This document shows positions 52,602 to 61,487 of a stretch of 64,000 nucleotides of DNA, in pieces; positions within the stretch are counted from its first letter, which is position 1; each line of letters begins with the position of its first letter. The stretch spans positions 868,001-932,000 of the forward strand of contig VXBP01001909.1 of NCBI GenBank assembly GCA_013400115.1, written 5' to 3'. Both the position numbers and the translations under genes were made by a program. The notes below the pieces were generated by a model that saw only the letters and a list, made by a program, of their open reading frames with translations, was not told where the DNA came from and ran no database searches. Origin of the DNA: Rhinopomastus cyanomelas. Taxonomy: Eukaryota > Chordata > Aves > Bucerotiformes > Rhinopomastidae.

Positions 52602-52716
52602 CACAGACTCACAGAACGTTAGGGATTGGAAGGGATCTTGACAGATCATCCAGTCTAAACCCCCTGCCACAGCAGCATCACCTAGATCAAGTCACACAGG
52701 ACCATGTCCAGGTGGG
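52602..52716 (-). mobile_element. CR1 LINE 3' terminus fragment (minus)
   Basis: Reverse-oriented CR1 3' end: CACAGAACGTTAGGGATTGG, GATCATCCAGTCTAAACCCC, and CACCTAGATCAAGTC. This is the same 3'-end type as the 58.3 kb copy, which reads almost identically over the shared part. Confidence 0.92.
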
Positions 52717-54311
52717 CAGACAGATGTGCTGTTTAGGATGCACCATTAAATACATGGAGTGAGTATTCAAACAGAATGTTCCTGTCCACCCAAAAATTGT
52801 CCCAAAGTTCCCACAGAAATTCCTTTTCATAATATTACAAATTGGTGATTGTGGTCCTGAAATGAAGTTCATTACCAAGTGACTGAATACTTAGTTTTAT
52901 GTAGAAGCAGCAGGTCACAGCCAGGATTAGACAAAGCGGGTTAGAATCTTAGCAGAATATTCAGTTTTTTGATTTGACTAGATAACCCTGGTGTTGAGCC
53001 CCAAGATAAGAGATTCCTTTATTTGATCAAAGTGAAAATAATTTTCAACAGCTTGTCTTTAAGGTGTCCAGCCTTGGAAATATTTAGATTACTGTAATTT
53101 TCTTCATGTGCTATGAAGCTTCTAAAATCCAGTCTCTGTTTTTATGAAAAAAACCTGTAAACTGTATCAAAAGGACTTAGTGACTAATTAGACCCATAGG
53201 CCACTGAATCACTTCTGTCCTGTGTAAGCTGATTTCACTTTGCTTTTACCTCTGCTCTGAAATAGAACTAATACTCACGTATGTACTTGTTGTGTAAGGT
53301 GGCAGAAACACTTAACTTTGACTTGAGGAGAAAAGGGGGCTGTGTAAACTTTCATTTGGTTTGTTTGCTAAAATCAGCCCATTTATACAACGTGAGCATT
53401 TGATGTTGAGTATCTCTGGGCAACAAGTTTCTGACTACTGCAATTTCAAGCACAATGTGTATCGGAGATGTGCTGGCATTCTCAGCATCACGTGGTGTTG
53501 CAAATCTGACAGTTGTGGTGATAGAGTTGTAGTTTAATGAAAAAAAAAAATATGAATTTTAATCCAATTTACACTCTTCAGTAGAGGAAAAGGCATTTTT
53601 AAAAGGAAAACCAATTTTTTTTTTCTGAAGCCATCTCTGAAAGAGCAGATTCCAGGTGGTTCTGTAATCTTGCAGTTGGTTCTGTTAAGACAGAAACGTT
53701 TGCTACAGCAAAGTAATTTGCTGACCTGAGTCTTGAATTTCCATCTAAACACTCTTCTGCTGCTAACTGTTGATATGGATCTCCTTTTGCAGCACAGCAA
53801 TTTAATGCAGAGTCTGTTTTGCCTGAATGTTTTGCTAATTCCTTATGTATGGTCAAGATTAAGTGGATGGACTTGGAGGAAAAAAAAAGTTATTGTCCCC
53901 AAGAGATTTACAAAACGGTTTCTTTATGTCTGTAAACAGAAAAGCAAATCATGTTGGGTTGTACAGAGCTTAATGAGAATGTGTGGTAATGCACAGAGGA
54001 ATAGGCTCCCTGACAATGAGAACCGAAGGGTTGGGAAGTCCCGAACAAATACGTCGACACTCCTAATTGGCACAGTAAGTCTCTGCTTGCATCTGCCAAC
54101 TCTTCCCGATTTAGCCTGTGTGCATCGTCTGTCACTGTAGAGCTTTTTGGGCCATTTGCCTGGGATCAGTGCCAAACTGGGCAGGTAGCTTTGATTGTGC
54201 TGCCTCATGCCCAGAAATCTTGGTGTAATGGCCCACAGCTTGGGGAAAGTGAGATGAAAGAAATCAGACCAAGAGGAGTTTGAGCCACATCGTTTTGCAT
54301 TTCAGTGTTGA
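52717..54311 (+). other. VPS13B: VPS13B intron segment; no gene seen
   Basis: Intron between two CR1 fragments. It contains a 135-codon + strand frame (53733-54140) that starts at a non-ATG codon, overlaps three minus-strand frames, and shows no known motif. I treat it as chance. Confidence 0.55.
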
Positions 54312-54384
54312 TACTGGACAGGGGGATTGGACTACATGATCTTTCGAGGTCCTGCCAATCCCTAATGATTCTATGATCCTGTGA
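54312..54384 (+). mobile_element. CR1 LINE 3' terminus fragment
   Basis: Short 3' terminus: GGGGGATTGGACTACATGAT, TTTCGAGGTCCTGCCAATCC, then TGATTCTATGATCCTGTGA. It is the same type as the 33.9 kb fragment. Confidence 0.88.
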
Positions 54385-54569
54385 CTGTCACGCCAAAGCA
54401 AACACCGTGTTCTAATAATATGATAAAGCCTGTATATGAAAGTAAAGTATAATCTGAAATTTGAAGTTAGATATTAGAATCACAATCATAAGAAATCAGG
54501 CAGATGGGGCTGCCTGTTGCCATCTCTCTCTCTGCCCTCAAGAGTGCTTATGCACTGAATTAGTGAAAT

Positions 54570-54856
54570 GACAGAATCATTCAGGTTGGAAAAGACCGTC
54601 ATCGAGTCCAACCATCAACCCTACTCTACAAGTTCACCCCTAAACAATATTGCCCAACACTACATCTAAGCATCTTTTAAACTCGTCCAGGGACGGTGAC
54701 TCAACCAACACCCTGGGCAGCCCATTCCAGTGCCTGACCACTCTCTCCATTGAAGGATTTTTTTCTGTTGTGAAATCTAAACCTACCCTGTTGGAACTTG
54801 AAGCCATTTGCTCTGCTGTGTCACTAATTACCTGTTTAAAGAGACCAGCACCAAGA
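54570..54856 (-). mobile_element. CR1 LINE 3' end (minus), with ORF2 C-terminus
   Basis: Minus-strand CR1 copy. Its 3' terminus is at the left (GACAGAATCATTCAGGTTGG) and its truncated 5' side at about 54856. On the minus strand it reads the decayed C-terminal end of ORF2, including VVRHWNGLPRVLVESPSLDE and GLFKQVISD. It directly abuts the 3' end of the next minus-strand CR1 fragment, giving a head-to-tail pair. Confidence 0.93.
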
Positions 54857-54859
54857 CTT

Positions 54860-55246
54860 TCAAGATCATCAAGTCCAACCGTGCGCCCTACAACTCCCAA
54901 CCACTAACCCATCTCCTGAAACACCCTGTCTGCCTGTTTGTTGAACAGTGCCTCCACCCTCTCCCTGGGCAACCTGTTTGAAGGCCACCCCACTCTTTCT
55001 GGGGAGATTTTCCCTAAGATTCAACCTCCCCTGGCACAATCTGAACCCCGTTTCCTCATTCCTAGTCCCTAGGGAGAAGACAGTTGTAGAGAGAGTAGTT
55101 GTAGAAGATAGCTTCAGATAGTTGTGGAGAGTGATGAGGTGTCCCCTAAGCCTCTTCCTCAAGCTAAACAGCCCATCTCTCCATCTCTGTTTCTCCTCAT
55201 AAGATTTATTCTCCAGGCCAGCTTTGTTACCCTCCTCTGCACTCGC
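54860..55246 (-). mobile_element. CR1 LINE 3' end (minus), second copy
   Basis: Minus-strand CR1 with its 3' end near 54860 (CAAGATCATCAAGTCCAACC). The ORF2 C-terminal coding remnant on the minus strand includes RKRLRGHLITLHNYLK and continues 5' to about 55246 (complement of CCCTCCTCTGCACTCG). A short decayed stretch of repeated GTTGTAGA-like text lies at 55083-55130. It is more diverged from the other copies than its neighbour. Confidence 0.88.
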
Positions 55247-55865
55247 TAAAAAATGAAGCAGTGCAAACAGGAATTAATTGGTAAAATTAATTTGTAATGA
55301 AAAACCAGGAAATAAGGTAAAATTGTTTGTAGTTTGGAGTTTTGAGAACAGATGTAATAAAATTAAATAATCATAGCTTTTTTTTCTTCACTGGTATCGT
55401 AACACAGAGTAAGTATTAAGCCTGTGAGAGTGATGACTTAACACAACTGCTGATGCAGTTCGAGTGAAACATCTTTATCAAGTTAATACAAGAAGCAGTC
55501 ATGCCCTACTTGAATTACTCATTTATAATGGCTGGGCAGCAGCCTGGATGTGGACTTTGAAATCCTGGGAAAATTAAACACGTGCATGCATTCTGGTGTC
55601 TAAAGTCTTCGCTTTAGAGCAGCTGTAAAATGTTCAAGTGAGATTTCAGCTAGTAGCTGTTGTCTACATTTTTAGTCCAAAGGGAGATGTGATCATTTAA
55701 TTGCTAACCACAGTTACTGTTACTTTAGTCATTGCATCCTCAGTTCACAAGGATCCTCAGTTCTGTTTTCAGGAGCTGTTTGACACTTACAACCCCAGAA
55801 CCAAAATATTCCTCTCTTTGCATACTTGTAATGCAGAGGTTCTTCTGACTTTAAAATCTTTTTGG
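55247..55865 (+). other. VPS13B: VPS13B intron segment between CR1 copies; nothing seen
   Basis: AT-rich sequence with no recognised repeat, RNA or coding exon. The 55729-55965 minus-strand frame overlaps the next CR1 fragment and is incidental. Confidence 0.6.
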
Positions 55866-56000
55866 AAGCAGTGATGTGGACAGCAGGATTGAGTGCATCC
55901 TCATCATGCTTGCAGGTGACACCAAGCTGAGTGGCACTGTTGACAAGACTGAGGGGGTTTTGCACAGGAGTTTTCAGGGCTCAGTGAAAGAGCTTTAAAC
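55866..56000 (+). mobile_element. CR1 LINE reverse-transcriptase fragment
   Basis: Short stretch that reads VDSRIECILIMLAGDTKLSG in the + direction, corresponding to the CR1 reverse-transcriptase region around its FADDTKL motif. Here the catalytic FADD is changed to LAGD, so the piece is inactive. It is cut off on both sides and is followed by sequence from the 5' part of a CR1, so the order is not that of a single element. Confidence 0.75.
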
Positions 56001-56409
56001 TAGATTCAAAAGGGAAAAGGATAAAACCAGGCTTTTCACAGATAATACTGGGTGCAGGATGCCAATGTTTGAGGCATAGTGTGGTAGTGAGGTCCTTTGG
56101 TCTGCTGTCTCGGTGGAGGTATGGGATGAAGATCCATGCACCACAAAGACACAAGGGATATTCATGTGTTAGAAGCTACAGCAGTGCCCAGTGATGGTCC
56201 AACAGGAATTAGAGCTGGATCGGTGGGGTTGATAGCCCAACTGACTTGCACCTGTGGCAATGTATGTATGGGCTGCATGAAGGACCTACATGCTGGAAGC
56301 CATTGTGCAGCATGAAATCTGTGATATAGTTGCTATCACAGAAACTTGTGGGGGTGAGTTGCATAACTGGAGTGCTGTGAGGGATGTTGTAAACTCATCA
56401 GAAGGATAG
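56001..56409 (+). mobile_element. CR1 LINE 5' region and start of ORF2 endonuclease
   Basis: The end of this block reads CDIVAITETCGGELHNWSAV, the decayed start of the CR1 AP-type endonuclease domain (the ITETWW motif region). The portion before about 56270 is probably CR1 upstream coding region; that assignment is weaker. The endonuclease text stops abruptly at 56409 and resumes at 56761, beyond an inserted CR1. Confidence 0.75.
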
Positions 56410-56760
56410 CTTGGAAAAAAGGAGACTGACCGGTGACCTTATTAATGTTTATAAATATGTGAAAGGTGGGTGTCAGGAGGATGGAGCCAGGCTCTGCTCA
56501 GTGTCATCTAATGATAGGACAAGGGACAATGGGTGTAAGCTGGAACACAAGAGCTTCCACATCATTATGAGAAGGAACTTGTTCCCAGTGAGGGTGACAG
56601 AGCACTGGCACGGGCTGCCCAGGGAGGTTGTGGGGTCTCCTTCTCTGGAGACGTTTAAAACCCACCTGGACATGTTCCTGTGCAACTAGTTCTAAGTGAT
56701 CCTGCTGTGGCAAGGGGATTGGACTAGGTAATCTTTTGAGGCAGATAATCTTTTGTGGTA
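56410..56760 (+). mobile_element. CR1 LINE 3' end nested inside another CR1
   Basis: A 351-bp CR1 3' end in the + direction. It starts inside the ORF2 C-terminal part (EKRRLTGDLINVYKYVKGGC), continues through HWHGLPREVVGSPSLETFKT and a stop, and then has the 3' untranslated GGGGATTGGACTAGGTAATC. The usual terminal CCAATCCCTA/GATTCTATGA text is replaced by a 17-bp imperfect duplication of a TAATCTTTTG motif (56729 and 56746). It interrupts the endonuclease region of the surrounding CR1. Confidence 0.88.
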
Positions 56761-57250
56761 GACAAGGAGAGGGTGTGGGGTAGCTTTGTGTGTTAGGGAC
56801 TGTATTGGTTGTCTGAAGCTTAATGATGGTGATGATGCAGGGGAAGGCCAACAAGGCAGATATGGTGGGAGTCAGGTATAGACCATCCAACCTGGATGAA
56901 GACGCAGACAAAATATTCTACAAAGAGCTATTAGCACAGGTCTCATGTTTGCCAGCCTTTTTTCTCATGGGGGACCTCAATTTAACAGGTGTCTGGTACA
57001 ATACAGCAGAAACTGTTCAGAAGGTTCCTGGAGTGCGTAGAAGAGAACTTTCTGGTGCAGCTGGTGAAAAGAGCAAAGTAAGGGAGGCTCCCTCCTAGAG
57101 CTGCTGCTTCTGAACAGAGAAGGACTTGTGGGTGATGTGATGATTGGAGGCCGCTCTGGGCATAGCAGCCTGTGTGTAGGACTGTGGTTTGTGTGCTGCT
57201 GAGCCTTTGACTTAGCCTTTGTGGATGGTCGCTTTGGGGGTGGCACCTCA
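56761..57250 (+). mobile_element. CR1 LINE ORF2 endonuclease, second part
   Basis: Continuation of the interrupted CR1 endonuclease: GVRYRPSNLDEDADKIFYKE, then FLMGDLNLTG (the GDFN catalytic region, with F changed to L), then WYNTAETVQKVPGVRRREL. After a frame change it continues to NREGLVGDVMIGGRSGHSS near 57110-57170 and fades by about 57250. Frameshifts and stops make it non-functional. Confidence 0.88.
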
Positions 57251-58292
57251 CAGAGCCATGACTTCCAAAAGTGTTGGAATACAGAAAACTTCCTGCTGCT
57301 GCTGCTTCAGAGAAGTAGAACCAGCTTAACAATTGAGAAAAGTTGTTTTAACTGGTAAAAATGTGAAGTTAAGCCAACTTGCAGTCCTACTCTTTTTTGA
57401 GAGAATATTGATTTTTTTCTGAAAAGAAAGATAAAGCCCTTTTCCTACCATTCATTTCATGGACTGGAGTGCCAAAATGAGAATTTGAATGGCCAGAGTG
57501 ATTTCTTAATTGCTGTTGATTACTTAATTGCAGTTGAAGACAGAGGGAATACCTGATGGCTTCTGACCAGACAGCTGTCATAATTTTCCTAAATATTTTC
57601 ATATTCAGCAGTATCCATGCATTTACATGCATGTGCACGAGTGTAAGGGGAGAACAAGATACCTATTCTGATTATATCTGTGAATCAACTGTTCTGAGTA
57701 TTGCTGAGACTTGGGAGGAAAGCTTAGAGAACCGATGTTCAGGACATTTTGACCTATCTCATAAATATGTCAGAGACTGCAGCTTGAGAGAAAGTATAAA
57801 TCTTTTTAGTTCTAGATGGTCTTGTTTCCCAGTGGATTACAAGTGGAACAGGAGGACGATTCTTTAGTTCCTTTTATCCATAGGTCAGTCTCTTTGGAAA
57901 ATCTCCAGTTGATTTTTCATACCTCAGGAAAAATGTGAGCTGAACACGTGATGGTATCTGGTGAGTCCTACTTAATTCTGTCAGTGCATTATAAATCTTT
58001 GAGGGGAATGCAGAGAAACTCTCCTTTTGTAGGATGGGATAGAAAATTATTAAAATATCAATGATATTTCCCTAACAACAAGAGATCTTAGACACAGTAG
58101 TTTCTTTATAATGATGTGAGGGGTTTTTACATGGCTCCACCCGCAGCACTTCTGAACGAAGTTTGGGTGCTACATTGTCTTGTACATCTGATAGATGCTT
58201 GTATGTATGTTGATATAAACCTGTATCAATGCTACCAGCATAACTTCAGAGAAAAATCAGTACTTGAAGCTTAAACTGGCTTCTTCACTAAG
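57251..58292 (+). other. VPS13B: VPS13B intron segment; no gene seen
   Basis: A CTG run of about four units lies at 57293-57306. A 103-codon + frame at 57556-57867 begins with a hydrophobic stretch but has no known homologue, no splice context and an AT-rich composition, so I do not call it. Nothing else is seen. Confidence 0.55.
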
Positions 58293-58566
58293 TCACACAA
58301 TCGCAGAACATTAGGGATTGGAAGTGACCTGAAAAGATCATCCAGTCCAATCCCACTGCCACAGCAGGATCACCTAGATCAAGTCGTGCAGGAACATCTC
58401 CATGTGGGTTTTAAACGTCTCTGGACGTCTCTCCATGGCAGCCCATTCCAGTGTCACCCTCACCGTGAAGAAGTTCCTTCTCACACTGATGTGGAACTTC
58501 CTGTTTTCCAGCTTACACCCATTGCCCGTTGTCCTCTCTGAGAAGAGCCTGGCTCCATCTTCCTGA
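58293..58566 (-). mobile_element. CR1 LINE 3' end (minus)
   Basis: Minus-strand CR1: the 3' terminus ACACAATCGCAGAACATTAG is at the left, and the ORF2 C-terminal remnant reads CQEDGARLFSERTTGNGCKL and RRNFFTVRVTLEWAAMERR on the minus strand. Compared with the nested copy at 56.4 kb it lacks a short piece around the GLPREVV segment. The two are clearly the same subfamily. Confidence 0.93.
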
Positions 58567-60111
58567 CACAAATGTTTGGTGTGTTTTCATGAGTGATATT
58601 ATCTTCCAAACAAATGGGCTGCACCCAGTAAAGATAAGTGTCATTCCACTAGAAATCCTAAGCAAAAGCTGTTAAGTTAGGCAACTTTGACAGAGGTGAA
58701 GGAAAGCCAGCATCACTGGTTTTGGTGCAGTAGTTTAAGAAGAACATTATGTTTTCTTGGAGCAGTAGAAGTGCCCTGCGTGTCAGTGTGCCAATGCAAA
58801 TAATATTCAGACTTTTCTAAGGCTTTTTCATATGGTCTCTTCTGTGAGGTGCAGTTTAATATTTAGTTCCTGATAGTGGCCGTTATTACTGTTATGCTTT
58901 GGATCAAGGAAAAGATAAAATAGTCTGAATTACAGAGCATCCAATAGCTGGATTTTTCTGCTGAAGAATAACAAAGTACCAGACTGAAGGTGAAATTTAT
59001 ATGGTGAATAAGTTTGAGTAGTTTTCTGTCCCATTAGCGGAACAAATTAAACTTGCGCTGGTTGAGTGCATACACCTAAACAGTGGAGTGTGGGAGGATT
59101 ATCAGCCAGTTAGTCTTATTGCTTTATTGGCAGCAGAGCAGATTTAAACCCAATTTTCCCATGGCAGAGGTACTGTATCAGCGATCCCAGAAGTTTTCCT
59201 AAGAAATTTATGAAGTGGTATGAAAGTAAATTACCAAAGAGCCATCAAAGCAGGTATGTTATTAATTGACAATTTATTGACTTCATCCTTACTGCTAGTT
59301 AAAAGGGGAAAAAAAAGGATTAGGATTCAGCCTAAACTTTGAAAGCTGCGTGAGGTCTTTTGTGCGATATTTCAGTTAAGCTGTAATTAATTACCTTAAT
59401 TAAACAAATATTAGTAAGAGAGTAAAAGCACATTTCTTCTCATGCATCTAGAAAAATAGTCGTAAGATTAATGTAAGTAAGTAATGGAAAGTGTGAATCT
59501 GTGTCTGGTTAGGGCAGAGCGTAACACCAGTTAACTGATCTTCTGAGAAACTTAGTCCTTGCTCAAGCGAGTCTTGCATAGACCTCACTGACTAGTTGGC
59601 AAAGAACTGCTGGGACTTCTTCAGATTAAGGACAAGTATATATTGCTTTTCATTATCCTGGACTGTGTGCCTGGGTTTAACATGTTTAATTCAAGCAGCA
59701 TTGCAACTCATGGTCATTGTTTATTATTTTACCTACATTAAAAGAATAGGCTACTCATTACAATGCTGAGAAGCTATTTTGTGTTCATTCTCTTCTTCTG
59801 GTGGTAGCTTACTGCTCCTGGGTAATTATTTAACTTCTCTGTCTGTCAGTTCATCTGTAAAATGTACGTTACCATCCTTGAAGAGTGTGGGAATAACTCT
59901 AAGAATGTTTTCCAGCTCTTTCTTGGAAGGTGTTACAGAAAGCTTGGAATTTTACCTGGATTTTTTTTTTTGTCAGCCTTGATTAAGACATGTAGATTTA
60001 ATGAGAAAAATATTTTTGTGTTACTTGTAGACCCTAAAGCCTACTGCATGTAAAACACTTGAACTCTCTCCACTTCTGCCTTTTCCTGATGCCTCTGATT
60101 TTTTTTTTTTA
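58567..60111 (+). other. VPS13B: VPS13B intron segment; no gene seen
   Basis: AT-rich intron with T tracts at 59961-59971 and 60099-60110. The two overlapping + frames at 59779-60053 are in different phases and carry no motif. Confidence 0.6.
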
Positions 60112-61487
60112 GCTGTTTCTTCAAGTGGCTGATAAATGGTTTGCCAGGTAGGAGGGGGAATGCTTGACTAATCATGGAACACATCGTCTCAAGTGCCATC
60201 GCACTTCACATACAGAACAACCAGGGGATCAGGCCCAGTCAACATGGGTTTATTAAAAGCAAGTCCTGTCCAACAAATCTGAGCTCTTGCTATGACAGAA
60301 TGACCCGACTATTGGACGAGGGAAAGGCTGTAGACATTGTTTACCTGGACTTCCAAAAAGCCTTTGATAGTGGCCCCATAGAATTCTCCTAGATAAGCTG
60401 GCTGCTCATGGCTTGGACGAGCACAGTCTACTGGATAAAACACTGGTTGAACGGATGGGCCCAAAGTGTGCTGGTTATGGAGTTAAATCCAGCTGGTGGC
60501 CTGTCACCATGGGTGTGCCTCATGGCTTGGTGTTGGGACCATCTCTGTTTGACATCTTTATTGATGATCTCGATAAGGACATAGAGTGTATCATTAGTAA
60601 GTTTGCAGATGACACCAAGTTAGGTGGGAGTGTACCTAACTGCCAGAGGGTAGGGAGGCTCTTCAGAGACACTTGGATAGGTTGGAGCGATGGGCCAATG
60701 TTAATGGCAGGAGCTTCAATAAGGCCAAGTGCCAGGTCCTATACTTGGGCCACAACAACCCCCTGCAACGCTATGGGCTTGGGGAGGTGTGGCTGGGGAG
60801 CTGTCTGGCAGAGAGGACCTGGGGCGTCTATCCGACAGGAAGATGAATATGAGCCAGCAGTGTGCTCAGGTGGCCAAGAAGGCCAATGGCATCCTGGCTT
60901 GTATTAGAAATAGTGTGGCCAGCATGAGTAGGGAGGTTATCATCCCCCTGTATGTGGTATTGGTGAGGCCACATCTCGAGTACCGTGTCCAGTTTTGGGC
61001 ATCTCAGTACAAGAGAGATGTGGAGGTGCTGGAGCAGGTGCAGAGGAGGGCAAGTAAGCTGGTGAAGGGCCTGGAGAATAAAACTTACGAAGAAAAAGAC
61101 TGAAAGAGCTGGGGCTCTTTAGTTTGAAGAAGAGAAGGCTGAGAGGAGACCTCATCACTCTCTACAACTACCTGAAAGGATGTTGTGGAGAGGCTGGTGC
61201 TGGTCTCTTCTCACAAGCAATTAGTGATAGAACAAGAGGGAATGGGTTCAAGTTACAACAAGGTAGGTTTAGACTTGACATTAGGAAAATGTTTTTCACA
61301 GAAAGGGTGGTCAGGCACTGGAATGGGCTTCCTGGGGAGGTGGTTGAGTCACCATCCCTGGATGTGTTTAAAGATCATTTGGATCAGGTGTTGGGGGATG
61401 TGGTTTAGGGGTGAACTTGTAAGGTAGGGTAGATGGTTGGAGTTGATGATCCCCAGGGGTCTTTTCCAACCAGAGTGATTCTGTGAC
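60112..61487 (+). pseudogene. CR1 LINE, 1.4 kb copy with broken reverse transcriptase
   Basis: The longest CR1 copy in the window, truncated at its 5' side and intact to its 3' terminus. It covers most of the ORF2 reverse-transcriptase domain and the C-terminal part. Visible motifs in order: QGIRPSQHGFIKSKSC; YLDFQKAFDS (palm motif A) at about 60341-60370; GVPHGLVLGPSLFDIFIDDL; and FADDTKLGG (catalytic motif C) at 60602-60628. Then come the C-terminal QQCAQVAKKANGILACIRNS, VRPHLEYRVQFW and VVRHWNGLPGEVVESPSLD. Stops and frame changes near 60390, 60660-60850 and 61100 split it into several pieces, so it cannot encode an active enzyme. The 3' end is GTTGATGATCCCCAGGGGTC then GTGATTCTGTGAC. A CR1 LINE copy is certain; the exact 5' limit is approximate. 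Confidence 0.95.

Noticed and set aside
53733..54140. 135-codon + strand open frame
   Set aside because: Begins at a non-ATG codon, overlaps three minus-strand frames, and has no recognisable motif.
54640..55162. Open frames on both strands across 54.64-55.16 kb as possible host genes
   Set aside because: The minus-strand frames are CR1 ORF2 C-terminal remnants, and the + strand frame is their shadow.
57556..57867. 103-codon + frame with a hydrophobic, signal-peptide-like start
   Set aside because: The hydrophobic start is explained by T-rich sequence. No homologue is recognised and there is no splice or promoter support.
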